From Pseudomonadota bacterium (GTDB taxonomy: Bacteria > Desulfobacterota > Binatia > Binatales > Binataceae): a DNA stretch of 64,000 bases. The DNA lies in NCBI GenBank assembly GCA_021323675.1, contig JAJPKP010000027.1:62001-126000 (forward strand), in the 5' to 3' direction. The notes under the pieces were generated by a model that did no database searches, was not told the origin of the DNA, and saw only the letters and a list, made by a program, of their open reading frames with translations. The position numbers and the translations under genes were made by a program. This document shows, piece after piece, positions 1 to 9,776 of this stretch (its first letter is position 1; every line of letters starts with the position of its first letter).

Positions 1-1244
1 GTTTCGGCGGCATCCGCCGGTTGCCAGGTCACCAGTTGGTAGAACGAAATGAAGGAGAGAACCGCCGAAATAAACATCCCTTCCATCAGGACTTGCGCCA
101 GGATGGGCCGGCCATGAAAGAACATGTGCCATCCCCACGAGTATGAGAATTGCGCGATCAAGTATGCCGCGACTCCGAAGAGGATCGCCGACCAGGGTGC
201 GCGTCCCCCGAGCCATGCCGTCGCCAATTGCAGAAACGGAATCAGGAACAGCACCATGTAGTGCGGCCATGCATTCGGAACCACCAGGACCATGGTCGCA
301 ACCAGAAGTCCGAACGAGTGGTCCAGCTCATCGCTGCGGGCCCGCGCCGTCAGGGTTGCGCGCACTGCGAGGGTCACCAGCGCGAGGTCGATGAGGGCGG
401 TTACGAGATGCAGCAGGACGCTGAATCGCGATATCGCGGCGGCGCCCGCGAGGTAGCCGGTCATTCGTTCGACGGTGCCCGCAACGCCGATGATCGGGAG
501 CATCGCCGGTCCGGCCACCGGAACCGTCGTCAATTTCAGGGCTGAAAAGAACTCAAACGCCCGCGGTCCCGTTCCGATCGCGGTTATGGCGAAGCCCGCC
601 ACTATTCCAACTCCAAGAAATGCCATCGCCCGCCAGCGCCGATCGCACACGAAAAAAATCGCCATGAACAGGGGGAAGGCCTTGAGAAGAACGGCGAAGG
701 ACAGGATGAGCCCCGCGGCGGCATCCCGCCTCGCCCTCAGCGCGCGAATCATCAGGGCCAGAAGAAACAAAAGGAGGATCTGGGTTTGCGCGAAGTGAAA
801 TTCGATCGCTGTGGGGCGGTAGTAGATCGCCAGCGCGGCGAAAATGGCGGCAAAGTGCGCCGGCGCTTCATCCGCAAGCAAGAGGAACAAAGAAGCGATC
901 AGCAGTACGGATGAAATGGCGGTCCACGTCCAGTATGCGGCCCACGGTGGCAACAGCGTCAGCGGCTCCATCAGCCAGATGAAGGTCGGAGGGTAGGTGG
1001 CATACATAACCGGCCCCAGATTTACGCCCACCCGCGACGCCAAAGGGCGCAAATCGACCCAATAGGGGCCGCCATGCTCGCGCATCGCCAGGCTCGAGGT
1101 GTAAAACAGCGAGAAATCGAGGGAAACCGTGTTCATCCGGAAGCGCCAGGCGATTAGGTAGAGCTCGTAGGCGCCAACAACAATCGCGGCCAGAACAATT
1201 ACGCGCCGAATCCTGGCGTCATCCAGCGTCAAATGAGGAACCAA
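1..1244 (-). CDS. GT87/DUF2029-type polyprenyl-phosphate-dependent membrane glycosyltransferase (partial)
   Basis: The gene runs off the left edge of the window, so it is missing from the ORF track; I read about 414 codons without a stop on the minus strand. The protein is a hydrophobic multi-pass membrane protein. It carries the pattern usual for GT87 (DUF2029) enzymes: an early loop with YTSSLAMREHGGPYW, then YPPTFIWLMEPLTLLPP, a VLLKAFPLFM segment, and VVPNAWPHYMVLFLIPF near the visible end. Family members transfer mannose or other sugars from polyprenyl-phosphate donors on the outer face of the membrane. The start is taken as TTG at 1244 because AGGAAG lies just upstream and no in-frame ATG precedes the first membrane segment. 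Donor and acceptor are unknown. It is divergent from the UbiA gene. Confidence 0.72.
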   Translation of the reverse strand, partial: MVPHLTLDDARIRRVIVLAAIVVGAYELYLIAWRFRMNTVSLDFSLFYTSSLAMREHGGPYWVDLRPLASRVGVNLGPVMYATYPPTFIWLMEPLTLLPPWAAYWTWTAISSVLLIASLFLLLADEAPAHFAAIFAALAIYYRPTAIEFHFAQTQILLLFLLALMIRALRARRDAAAGLILSFAVLLKAFPLFMAIFFVCDRRWRAMAFLGVGIVAGFAITAIGTGPRAFEFFSALKLTTVPVAGPAMLPIIGVAGTVERMTGYLAGAAAISRFSVLLHLVTALIDLALVTLAVRATLTARARSDELDHSFGLLVATMVLVVPNAWPHYMVLFLIPFLQLATAWLGGRAPWSAILFGVAAYLIAQFSYSWGWHMFFHGRPILAQVLMEGMFISAVLSFISFYQLVTWQPADAAE

Positions 1245-1385
1245 GACACTTCCTCGCCATAGTGACTCGCGGTCATTTTCGCGACAGGTACCGCTCGAGT
1301 CCGGGCTCGGTGCAATCGCGAGCGACAGGTACTCGATCGGGGTGACATTTGCAACTGCCGCTTGCCGTCGCGTATAAACCGGTGC

Positions 1386-2387
1386 ATGGCGACCAGCGCG
1401 CGCGATTTGTCTCCAGCCGTGCTTGAGCGCAGCAGGCCCACGCTCCGCGACTATGCCGCCGTCACGCGCCCCGCCTCCGCCATCAAGCATCTTTTCGTCG
1501 TGCCGGGAATCGCGCTCGCGCTGATCCTGCGCCCGGGCGCGGAAGGGTTCTCGATTGACCGCCTGATACTGGCGTTCGCCTCTGTGTTCTGCAGCGCTTC
1601 AGCCAACTACGTGATCAACGAATGGCTGGATCGCGAGTTTGACCGCCACCATCCGGACAAGTCGCGCCGTCCGTGCGTCGCGAAGGAGATGTCCGGGGCC
1701 GCGATCTACGCGGAATTCGCGATCCTGGGCCTGGCGGGTCTGCTGCTTGGCACGGCGGCCTCCGCGCTGACGGGGCTGTGCGCGGCGGCGCTTCTGCTCA
1801 ACGGCATCCTCTATAACGTACCTCCATTTCGGGCGAAGAACGTGGCGATCTTCGACGTACTCTGCGAGTCATTCAACAATGCCGTCCGCCTGGTGTTCGG
1901 ATGGTCGATCGTCGATCCTCACACGCTTCCGCCGGGCAGCGTTCTGTTCGCCTACTGGATGGGCGGGGCGTTTCTGATGGCGGTGAAGCGGCTTGCGGAG
2001 TATCGGGAATTTGCGGCTGCCGGCCGGATTCCCGACCTCGTCCGCTATCGTGCGTCATTCGGTTCGTACTCCGATCGGAGCCTGACGGTGTCGGCGTTTG
2101 CGTACGCTCAACTCACGACGTTCGGCCTGGCGGTGTTTATCGTCAAGTACCGGATCGAATATCTGCTGGCCACGCCGCTCATCTGCCTGATGTTTTGTCT
2201 CTACCTGTGGGCGGGCCTGCGCGCGAGCCGGGGCGCGCAGCGGCCCGACGACTTGTTCAAAGAGCGCTGGGTGATCGCGGTTGTGGCGGCAGTGGTAATT
2301 GCGCTGGGCGTGCTGACGTTTGTCGATGTGCCCGCGATCGCGCCGCTGGTCAACGCGCATTACATCGCGCTTCCGTCTCGGCTGTAG
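1386..2387 (+). CDS. UbiA-family prenyltransferase, resembling decaprenyl-phosphate phosphoribosyltransferase
   Basis: A multi-pass membrane protein of 333 residues. The first aspartate-rich motif of the UbiA superfamily is visible as NYVINEWLDREFDRHHPDKSRRP, and a second conserved loop reads MAVKRLAEYREF. The KR-x-AE form of this loop and the overall length resemble DPPR synthases (Rv3806c type), which join polyprenyl phosphate to PRPP in making decaprenyl-phosphoryl-arabinose precursors. A neighbouring GT87 glycosyltransferase, also polyprenyl-phosphate dependent, fits a lipid-linked sugar pathway, but this is inference. The ORF track begins at a TTG (1362); I prefer ATG 1386 because the extra residues are not conserved in type. 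Another UbiA substrate, such as a quinone precursor, cannot be excluded. Confidence 0.75.
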   Translation: MATSARDLSPAVLERSRPTLRDYAAVTRPASAIKHLFVVPGIALALILRPGAEGFSIDRLILAFASVFCSASANYVINEWLDREFDRHHPDKSRRPCVAKEMSGAAIYAEFAILGLAGLLLGTAASALTGLCAAALLLNGILYNVPPFRAKNVAIFDVLCESFNNAVRLVFGWSIVDPHTLPPGSVLFAYWMGGAFLMAVKRLAEYREFAAAGRIPDLVRYRASFGSYSDRSLTVSAFAYAQLTTFGLAVFIVKYRIEYLLATPLICLMFCLYLWAGLRASRGAQRPDDLFKERWVIAVVAAVVIALGVLTFVDVPAIAPLVNAHYIALPSRL

Positions 2388-2423
2388 CCCGCGGATTGGA
2401 AAAGCACGGGCGGGCGCTCGAGG

Positions 2424-3956
2424 TCATACCGACGTGCGATCGAGGGAGCGGTACTGAATCGCTTCGCTGATGTGCGCGGCCTGGATTGTGTCGCTGCGGT
2501 CGAGGTCGGCGACGGTGCGGGCGACCTTGAGTATTCGGGTATAAGCACGGGCGGAAAGCCCGAGCCGGTTGATTGCGACTTCGAGCAGCTTTTCTCCCGC
2601 CGGTTCCAGTTCGCAATATTCCTTCTGCTCGCGGGCGCCCATCTGGGCGTTGCAGAAGATCGTTGAGCTCCTGAAGCGCTTCAATTGAATCTCGCGCGCG
2701 GCGTTCACCCGCGCCCTGATCGCCTCGGAAGGCTCGCCTGCGCTCCGCTCGGACAAGTCCTTGTACTTGACCGCCGGAACTTCGACGTGGATGTCGATTC
2801 GGTCGAGCAGGGGGCCCGAGATTCGCGATCGATAGCGCTGAATCGCCATCGGCGCACAGGTGCATTCGTGCTGCGGGTCCGTGTAGAAGCCGCAGGGACA
2901 GGGGTTCATCGCCGCCACCAGCATCACGCTGGCTGGAAAAGTCAGCGACCCCATCACCCGCGAGATGGTAATCTTCGAGTCCTCCAGCGGCTGGCGCAGA
3001 ACCTCGAGCACGTTCTTGCGAAACTCGGGGAGCTCATCGAGAAAGAGCACACCGTGATGCGCGAGGCTGACTTCGCCGGGCCGCGGGATGGTGCCGCCGC
3101 CGATCAGGCCCGCATCCGAGATCGTATGATGGGGGGCGCGAAACGGCCGTGTGGCGATCAGCGCGCGCCCATCGAGCAGGCCCATCACGCTGTGCACCTT
3201 GGTGGTTTCGATCGCCTCTTCAAAGGTCATGGCGGGCAGGATGGTGGGCAGGCGCTTGGCCAGCATCGTCTTGCCCGACCCCGGCGGACCGATCATCAGG
3301 ATGTTATGGCCTCCGGCGGCGGCGACTTCGAGTGAACGCTTGGCCTGCTCCTGTCCCTTGACCTCGCTGAAATCGACGTCGTAGCGGCTTGCGTTCTGGA
3401 ACAACGAGGGAACGTCGGCGCGGGCGGGCTCGATGGTGCGGCTGCCCTCGAAGAATTCCAGCGCTTCGCGCAGGCTGCTCACGCCGAGCACCTGCGTATC
3501 GCCGCCGACCACGGCGGCTTCGCGCGCGTTCTCGGCCGGCACCATCACGCCCGCGAAGTTTCCCGCTCGGGCAAGGATCGCGGTAGGCAGGGCGCCCTTG
3601 ATGCCCTTGATTCGGCCGTCGAGCGCGAGCTCGCCGAGAACGAGATAGCGGCGCAGCCGTTCGCGGTCGCTGAAAACTCCGTTGGCGCCGAGCAGGGCTA
3701 CGGCGATGGGAAGATCGAAGCCGGAACCTTCCTTGCGCGTATCGGCCGGCGCCAGGTTTATGGTGATCTTCTTGTTGGGAAATTCGTAGCCCGAATTGCG
3801 CAGCGCCGATTTGATCCGATCCAGCGCCTCGCGCACCGATGCTTCCGGCAGCCCGACCATCCTGAGGTCGGGCACGCCGCCACTGATGTCGATTTCGACC
3901 TCGACGACATAGGCCTCGACTCCAGCGAGAGCGCTGGAAAGAACGCTGGCTAACAA
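2424..3956 (-). CDS. comM: YifB/ComM family Mg-chelatase-like AAA+ ATPase
   Basis: This is a full-length ComM/YifB protein (510 residues). The N-terminal Lon-protease-like domain starts with the usual [23 protein letters not shown] and includes [22 protein letters not shown]. The central AAA+ core has Walker [16 protein letters not shown], Walker [11 protein letters not shown] and the family signature [16 protein letters not shown]. ComM is a helicase that promotes branch migration of integrating donor DNA in natural transformation; many non-competent bacteria also carry it. The start is a TTG (3956), the position where relatives begin. It lies 25 nt downstream of the CoA-transferase pair on the same strand and may be cotranscribed with it. 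Confidence 0.93.
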   Translation of the reverse strand: MLASVLSSALAGVEAYVVEVEIDISGGVPDLRMVGLPEASVREALDRIKSALRNSGYEFPNKKITINLAPADTRKEGSGFDLPIAVALLGANGVFSDRERLRRYLVLGELALDGRIKGIKGALPTAILARAGNFAGVMVPAENAREAAVVGGDTQVLGVSSLREALEFFEGSRTIEPARADVPSLFQNASRYDVDFSEVKGQEQAKRSLEVAAAGGHNILMIGPPGSGKTMLAKRLPTILPAMTFEEAIETTKVHSVMGLLDGRALIATRPFRAPHHTISDAGLIGGGTIPRPGEVSLAHHGVLFLDELPEFRKNVLEVLRQPLEDSKITISRVMGSLTFPASVMLVAAMNPCPCGFYTDPQHECTCAPMAIQRYRSRISGPLLDRIDIHVEVPAVKYKDLSERSAGEPSEAIRARVNAAREIQLKRFRSSTIFCNAQMGAREQKEYCELEPAGEKLLEVAINRLGLSARAYTRILKVARTVADLDRSDTIQAAHISEAIQYRSLDRTSV

Positions 3957-3981
3957 GAGAAGACCCCCCTTCTCGAAACGC

Positions 3982-5184
3982 CTAGGGCCAGACTATACCT
4001 GCTTTTACCAATTCGTCACGCTCGGAACGGCTTAGTCCGAGAATTTCTCCAAGGATGTACTCGTTGTTCTCTCCGACCTCGGGACCGGCCGACCGAATTG
4101 TGCCGGATCCGGTCGAAATCTTGAACGGGATGCCGGTGACGTGCGTGGTTTTGTCGCCCGGTGTGCTTACCGGCGGCCAGAAGCCCCGTTCCTTGAGCTG
4201 CGGGTCGCGTCTGCAGATGTCGATTCCGTTGGCGACGACTCCGGCGGCGACGCGGGCGCGCTGCAGCGTCGCCATCGCGTCTTCGGCGCTGCGCTCGCTC
4301 GTCCATCGCGAGATGAGCGCGTCGAGTTCCTCGCGATTGCGCATCCGCAGGTACAAGGTGCGGAATTTCGGATCATCGGCCCACGGCGGCTTTCCGATCG
4401 CATCGACAAAGCGATCCCATTCGGGTTGCGAGCGAACCGAGATTGCAACCCATCGATCGTCGTCGCCGTCGCGCGCGCGGCATCGATAGACCCCGTGCGG
4501 CGCCGCCGGCGCTTCCTGCGAGACGTAACCGAAAGGCTTTTGCTCGCGATTGTTCACCGAGATGTCCATCAGCGAGGTGCCGACAACCGCGGTCACCGCC
4601 TCGAACTGGGAGAGGTCCACGAATTGTCCCTGGCCGGTACGCTTGCGATTCCACAGCGCGATGAGCGCGGCCAGCGCGCCCGTATAGCCGCCGCACATGT
4701 CCGCATAAGAGTAGCCGTAGCCCGCCGGCGTTCCATCCGCCTCGGCCATCAGCATCGTGTACCCAGCGAGCGCCTGCAACGTCGGGCCATAACTCACGTA
4801 GCTCGAACGCGGGCCGGTATGGCCCAGGCCGGACATGCTGATGCAGATGATATCGGGCTTGACCGCGACGAGGCTTTCGTAGTCCATCCCCCAACTGCGC
4901 ATCACGCGCGCCGAGAAATTGTCCATCACCAGGTCGCTCTTCGCGGCGAGGCGGCGGGCAATTTCCACGCCGCGGGGCTCCGCCATATTGAGCGCGAGCG
5001 AGACTTTATTGCGATGAAGATCGCACTGAAGGCCGAGCTTGCGATTGCCGAGCGGCGGCGGGACCTTGCGCTCGATTTTCACGACTTCCGCCCCGTGGTC
5101 GGCCAGGATGCGCGTGGCGACGGGTCCCGCGACGACCCAGGTAAAATCGAGGATGCGAACGCCCTCCAGCGGCAATCCGGGCAT
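3982..5184 (-). CDS. Class III (CaiB/BaiF) acyl-CoA transferase, catalytic-type subunit
   Basis: A 400-residue family III CoA-transferase. It opens with [32 protein letters not shown] and contains [29 protein letters not shown] and [11 protein letters not shown], all usual for the CaiB/BaiF fold. The aspartate that forms the acyl anhydride in this family appears to be retained in [19 protein letters not shown]. Enzymes of this family move CoA between carboxylic acids, often to activate a growth substrate. The acyl substrate cannot be told from sequence. It begins 2 nt after a second CoA-transferase stops, with GGAG about 10 nt upstream of the ATG, so the two are probably made together and may form a heteromer. 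Confidence 0.88.
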   Translation of the reverse strand: MPGLPLEGVRILDFTWVVAGPVATRILADHGAEVVKIERKVPPPLGNRKLGLQCDLHRNKVSLALNMAEPRGVEIARRLAAKSDLVMDNFSARVMRSWGMDYESLVAVKPDIICISMSGLGHTGPRSSYVSYGPTLQALAGYTMLMAEADGTPAGYGYSYADMCGGYTGALAALIALWNRKRTGQGQFVDLSQFEAVTAVVGTSLMDISVNNREQKPFGYVSQEAPAAPHGVYRCRARDGDDDRWVAISVRSQPEWDRFVDAIGKPPWADDPKFRTLYLRMRNREELDALISRWTSERSAEDAMATLQRARVAAGVVANGIDICRRDPQLKERGFWPPVSTPGDKTTHVTGIPFKISTGSGTIRSAGPEVGENNEYILGEILGLSRSERDELVKAGIVWP

Positions 5185-5186
5185 GG

Positions 5187-6392
5187 TTAGACAACTCCTT
5201 CGCCGGCAAGGACCGCGGCTTCGGTCGCTTCGATCCCAAGCTCGTCGCGCAGAATCGAAGCGGTATGCTCTCCGACGAGCGGTGGCCGCCGATACACACG
5301 CCAGGGAGTTCCGTTGAACAGGTAAGGAGCGCCGGGGTAGCGGAAGGTGCGGCCGAGCTCGGGATGCTCGACTTCGACGAAGAAGCCGCGCGCGCCGAGT
5401 TGTTCGTCATCGAAGAGAGCCTCGGGCCGGCGAACGATCGCGTAAGGCTGGCGCAGAAGCTGAGCGCGCTCCAAAAGCTCATCGCGGCCGTAATCTTTGA
5501 CCCACTCGTCGAGCACGTCGAAGAGATGCTCGGCCATCAGAAAGCGATGCATGACCTGGTCGTACTCGGGCGCAATCAGATCGCCCGCCTTACCGTCCGA
5601 CTTGACCCATTCGATTAGCGAGGTCCAGTCGCCCAGCGTGCAATGCATGATGTAACCGTCGCGGCATTTGCCGACCCTGAAGAAGCGGCTCCAATGGAGC
5701 GTGCCGCGGCGCGGCTCGGCAATCCGGTTCTCGAAGTAGCTGCCGGCGACATGCTCGACGGCCGCGGCGGTCGCCTCCTGCATCGAAAGATCGACCCACG
5801 ACCCCTGGCCCGACTTGTCCCGCGCAAACAATGCGCACATCGCTGCGATTGCGCCGAAATACGAAGCCGAATGATAGGCTTGCAGGCCGAGAGGGCGCAC
5901 CGGTGCGCGGCCGGGATAACCGTTGACATACAGCATCCCCGACAGCGCCGTCAGCACGGTGTCGTCGGCCTCGAAATCGCGATAGGGACCCGTCTGGCCA
6001 AAGGGCGCGATCGACAGAAGAATCAGCGCGGGATTAATCGCATGCAGTTCTTCCCATCCAAGTCCCATTGCCGCGAGATGCCCGGGGGCGAAGCTCTCGA
6101 TGACTACGTCGGCGGATTTTGCCAACTGGCGGAAGAGATCGGCGCCGCGCGGATGCGTCAGGTCGAGAGTCAGCGACCGCTTGTTCAGGTTGTAGAACCA
6201 GAAGAAAAGGCTGCGGTCGCGATGCGGCTGGTCATCGACAAACGGGCCGATTGTGCGGGCGCGGTCTCCGCCCGGCGGCTCGACTTTGATCACGTCGGCA
6301 CCCATGTCGGCGAGCAGGCGCCCGGCGAGCTGGGCGCGATGATCGCTGAGGTCGAGGACCCGCAGGCCCGACAGCGCGCCAGATTCGCTCAC
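5187..6392 (-). CDS. Class III (CaiB/BaiF) acyl-CoA transferase lacking the usual catalytic Asp
   Basis: A 401-residue paralogue of the next gene, with the N-terminal motif GLRVLDLSDHRAQLAGRLLADMGADVIKVEPPGGD and the family strings LTHPRGADLF and LSIAPFGQTGPYRDFEADD. In the segment where family members carry the catalytic Asp, this protein reads GLQAYHSASYFGAIAAM; by eye the Asp position is Tyr or His. That suggests a structural or regulatory subunit, or a changed reaction. The GTG start overlaps the stop of the preceding 84-aa gene by 4 nt (GTGA), which implies translational coupling. Confidence 0.85.
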   Translation of the reverse strand: MSESGALSGLRVLDLSDHRAQLAGRLLADMGADVIKVEPPGGDRARTIGPFVDDQPHRDRSLFFWFYNLNKRSLTLDLTHPRGADLFRQLAKSADVVIESFAPGHLAAMGLGWEELHAINPALILLSIAPFGQTGPYRDFEADDTVLTALSGMLYVNGYPGRAPVRPLGLQAYHSASYFGAIAAMCALFARDKSGQGSWVDLSMQEATAAAVEHVAGSYFENRIAEPRRGTLHWSRFFRVGKCRDGYIMHCTLGDWTSLIEWVKSDGKAGDLIAPEYDQVMHRFLMAEHLFDVLDEWVKDYGRDELLERAQLLRQPYAIVRRPEALFDDEQLGARGFFVEVEHPELGRTFRYPGAPYLFNGTPWRVYRRPPLVGEHTASILRDELGIEATEAAVLAGEGVV

Positions 6393-6643
6393 TTATCGAT
6401 CTTCCGGAGCGGCTTGCCGAGCTTGTCGATCGCGAACGGACTCACATCCAGCATCGGCGGAATTTCCTGAAGGACTTCGTTCTTCGGGCCGGTGCGTTTA
6501 CCGCCGCGCACGCGGATGGTCTCGAACGTATCTGGATTCACCCATCGCACGCCCATCACCGCGGGCTTCGCCTGCCCGTCTTCATCCACCGGTTGGACTG
6601 CGGACCCTTCCTTGTCGAACAGCGTGACTTTTCTAAGCGACAT
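6389..6643 (-). CDS. Small 84-aa protein of unknown function, first gene of the CoA-transferase operon
   Basis: The 84-residue protein is charged and predicted soluble, with segments MSLRKVTLFDKEGSAVQ, MGVRWVNPDTFETIRVRGGKR and EVLQEIPPMLDVSPFAIDK. I do not recognise a family, and there is no signal peptide, membrane segment or metal-binding cysteine pattern. Its stop overlaps the GTG start of the CoA-transferase by 4 nt, so it is very likely translated as part of that operon. A role as accessory subunit or substrate-pathway protein is only an inference from position. Confidence 0.7.
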   Translation of the reverse strand: MSLRKVTLFDKEGSAVQPVDEDGQAKPAVMGVRWVNPDTFETIRVRGGKRTGPKNEVLQEIPPMLDVSPFAIDKLGKPLRKIDK

Positions 6644-6872
6644 AAGAAATAAGCTCGTGAACGCCGATATTATGAAGCTGCGCGATCGCGTTCAACGCAA
6701 GGAGTTTTAGCCAAAATGAGGCGCGAAGACCAAGACTGGCGAAACGCGCATCGCCCGGAGGTTGCGCAGCCGGTCTTTCCGGTACACTCGCGCCGGGTGG
6801 CAGGGTGCGTTAATCTGAACTGATCGGATATTAGATATAAGAGCGAGCTGGAAGGAGCGGGCCGGCGCGAGG

Positions 6873-9776
6873 ATGCGCCGGCGTTGTTCGCCTGTGGCTG
6901 AAATCGACTACAAATCCACTCTTGCATTGCCGAAGACCGCCTTCCCGATGAAGGCAAACCTGCCCAGGCGCGAGCCGGAAATCCTCAAGCGCTGGGACGA
7001 AATGGACATCTACGCGCGCTTGATGGAGACGCGCAAAGGCAAGCCCGCCTGGGTGCTTCACGACGGTCCTCCCTATGCCAACGGCCGAGTTCATCTGGGC
7101 ACCGCGCTCAACAAGATTCTCAAGGATTTCGTGGTGCGGTCGCGATCGATGCTCGGTTTCAGGACGCCCTTCGTCCCCGGATGGGACTGTCACGGGATGC
7201 CGATCGAGCACAAGGTTTCGCGCGAACTGGGCGACAAGGCGCGCTCGATGAGCAAGCTGGAACTGCGCAAGCGATGCCGTGCCGAGGCGGAGAAGTGGGT
7301 CGATTTGCAGCGCAGCGATTTTCGCCGGCTTGGATGCATCGGCGACTGGGAACATCCGTACCTTACGATGGCGCCCGAGTACGATGCGGCTGAAATCGGC
7401 GTGCTGCGAGCGATGGTCGAGGGCGGATACGTTTATCGCGGCAAGCGGCCGGTCCTGTGGTGCTTCCAGTGCCGGACGGGTCTGGCGGAGGCGGAAGTCG
7501 AATATGGCGACCATGAATCGCCTTCCATCTATGTCGCGTTTGCATTGAACGAAAATGCCGGCGATGCGGGCGCGCTCGCGGTCTCGGATGCGGCGGAGCT
7601 TTCGGATGCGCACAAGGCCGGGCGCTTGTTCGCGATTATCTGGACCACCACGCCGTGGACACTCCCGGCCAACCTCGGAATCTGCCTTAACGAGACCTTC
7701 GATTACGTCGCGCTCAAGGCGGATGAATCGTACTACATCGTGGCGACGCGCCTGGCGGACGCTTTCGAGAAAGATTGCGGACTGAAAGTTGATAAACGAA
7801 TCGCTCTCAAGCGCGAGGCGCTGAAAGCACTGGACGGCAAAGACATCTTTCGCCATCCCTTCCTTCCGCGCGACGTCAAGTTGATGTACGGCGAGCACGT
7901 GACCGCCGATGCCGGCACCGGGCTGGTTCATACCGCTCCCGGCCATGGCTACGAAGACTTCGTAATCGGCGGCCAGTATGGGCTGGCTCCTTATACGCCC
8001 GTGGACGACGCCGGAATCTTCACCGCGGATGCGGGAGAATGGCAGGGGCGAAACGTTTTCGATGCCAACGATTCGATAGTTAACAAGCTGCGCGAGCGCG
8101 GAGCCCTGATCGCGGCGCGGCGGCTCTCGCACAGCTATCCGCATTGCTGGCGATGCCACAAGCCGCTCATCTTTCGCGCCACCGAGCAGTGGTTTCTGCG
8201 CATCGACCATGACGGACTGCGTGCGCGGGTGATCGAAGCGATAGACGGTGTGAAGTGGGTGCCGGCGTGGTCGCGCGATCGTATCCGCAACATGACCGAG
8301 AGCAGGCCCGACTGGAATCTGTCGCGCCAGCGCGCGTGGGGCGTGCCGGTGCCGGCGCTCAAGTGCGAAAAGTGCGGCCACGTGGCCCTCGATACCGAGG
8401 TGATGAAGGTCGTCGAGCGCATCTTCGAAAAAGAAGGATCGGACGCGTGGTTCCAGCGTCCGGCAAATGATTTTCTGCCACCGGGATTTTCATGCCCTCA
8501 GTGCGGGGGCGCGGCCTTCGCGAAACAGGAAGACGTTCTCGATGTCTGGTTTGACTCGGGATGCTCGCAGGCCGCCGTACTGGCAAAGCGCACGGAACTC
8601 ACCTGGCCCGCGGACGCATACCTGGAGGCGGTCGAGCAGGCTCGGGGATGGTTCGGATCGTCGCTCACGTGCGCGGTGGCGGTGCGGAAGGCGGCGCCGT
8701 TTCGCAGCGTCATCAGCCACGGTCTCACGGTGGATGAAGCTGGGCGCAAGATGTCCAAGTCGCTCGGCAACTCGGAAGACGCGTACGAGGTTGCGAACCG
8801 CCTGGGCGCGGACGTCATCCGGCTCGTGTACGCATCGATCGATTACACGAGCGAGATGGCGCTGGGCCCGACTATCTTCAACGCGGTCTCCGAGTCGTAC
8901 AAGAAAATCCGCAACACCTGCCGTTATCTGCTCGGCAATCTCGGCGATTTTGATCCCGCGCGCGACGCGGTCAATTACGCTGAGATGCTTGAGTTTGATC
9001 GCTTCATCCTGGCCCGGCTCGAGCGGCTCAAGAAAGAAATTCGGCGCGCGTTCGAGAATTTCGACTTCCAGGGCGCGTTCCATACGATGCTGAACTTCAT
9101 CGTGGTGGACCTGAGCTCGCTGTATATCGACGTCGCCCGCGATCGCCTGTACTGCGCCGCGCGAGCGTCGCGCGAACGGCGATCGGCGCAGACCGCCCTG
9201 TTCCATCTGCTTGACGCGCTGGTCAGGATGCTCGCGCCGCTGATCCCATATACCGCCGAAGAAGTTTACGAAAACATGCCCGCGCGCGAGCAGCCGAGCG
9301 TTCATCTGCTGGAACTCCAGCCCGATCGTCCGGAGTGGGCGGACGCGGCGCTGGGCGCGAGATGGGATCGGCTGCTCAAGGTAAGAGACGAGGCGCTGAA
9401 GTTGCTCGAAGCGATGCGAAAGGCGGGCACGATCGGAGCGCCGCTGGAAGCCTCGCTTAGTCTCGGCGTTGACGGCGGAGCCGATCGCGAATTGATCGAG
9501 CTGCTCGATCGCCATCGCCAGGACCTCAAGGATCTGTTCATTGTCTCGGCGCTCGGCATTCTCGATCCGGCGGATGCGGCGGCGCTGAAACGCGAGGCGG
9601 GAGATCGGGAGGATTTCGCGACGGATGGAACCTTCGCGCGAATCGCGTCGCCGATCGCGCTCACCGGGCGCCGCGCGGACGGGGTCAAGTGCCAGCGATG
9701 CTGGTGCTATTTCGACGATGGAGGCCATCCCGAGCTGTGCCCCCGGTGCCGCGCGGTAGTGGGCGCCCATGCCTGA
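6873..9776 (+). CDS. ileS: Isoleucine--tRNA ligase (type with C-terminal zinc finger)
   Basis: Charges tRNA-Ile with isoleucine in the cytoplasm. The 967-residue protein shows the class I signature PPYANGRVHLGTALNKILKD (HIGH-type) and GRKMSKSLGN (KMSKS, Lys about residue 626). The CP1 editing domain includes TTTPWTLPANLGICLN and GTGLVHTAPGHGYEDF. The C-terminal zinc ribbon CQRCWCYFDDGGHPELCPRC marks the bacterial zinc-binding class. ATG 6873 is used because GGAAGGAG lies upstream; a GTG at 6894 (VAEIDYKSTL) matches the usual N-terminus of relatives and is a reasonable alternative. lspA follows with an 8-nt overlap, a pairing common in bacteria. Confidence 0.97.
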   Translation: MRRRCSPVAEIDYKSTLALPKTAFPMKANLPRREPEILKRWDEMDIYARLMETRKGKPAWVLHDGPPYANGRVHLGTALNKILKDFVVRSRSMLGFRTPFVPGWDCHGMPIEHKVSRELGDKARSMSKLELRKRCRAEAEKWVDLQRSDFRRLGCIGDWEHPYLTMAPEYDAAEIGVLRAMVEGGYVYRGKRPVLWCFQCRTGLAEAEVEYGDHESPSIYVAFALNENAGDAGALAVSDAAELSDAHKAGRLFAIIWTTTPWTLPANLGICLNETFDYVALKADESYYIVATRLADAFEKDCGLKVDKRIALKREALKALDGKDIFRHPFLPRDVKLMYGEHVTADAGTGLVHTAPGHGYEDFVIGGQYGLAPYTPVDDAGIFTADAGEWQGRNVFDANDSIVNKLRERGALIAARRLSHSYPHCWRCHKPLIFRATEQWFLRIDHDGLRARVIEAIDGVKWVPAWSRDRIRNMTESRPDWNLSRQRAWGVPVPALKCEKCGHVALDTEVMKVVERIFEKEGSDAWFQRPANDFLPPGFSCPQCGGAAFAKQEDVLDVWFDSGCSQAAVLAKRTELTWPADAYLEAVEQARGWFGSSLTCAVAVRKAAPFRSVISHGLTVDEAGRKMSKSLGNSEDAYEVANRLGADVIRLVYASIDYTSEMALGPTIFNAVSESYKKIRNTCRYLLGNLGDFDPARDAVNYAEMLEFDRFILARLERLKKEIRRAFENFDFQGAFHTMLNFIVVDLSSLYIDVARDRLYCAARASRERRSAQTALFHLLDALVRMLAPLIPYTAEEVYENMPAREQPSVHLLELQPDRPEWADAALGARWDRLLKVRDEALKLLEAMRKAGTIGAPLEASLSLGVDGGADRELIELLDRHRQDLKDLFIVSALGILDPADAAALKREAGDREDFATDGTFARIASPIALTGRRADGVKCQRCWCYFDDGGHPELCPRCRAVVGAHA

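Noticed and set aside
6831-8381. 516-aa minus-strand ORF over ileS
   Set aside because: Antisense shadow of ileS with no domain.
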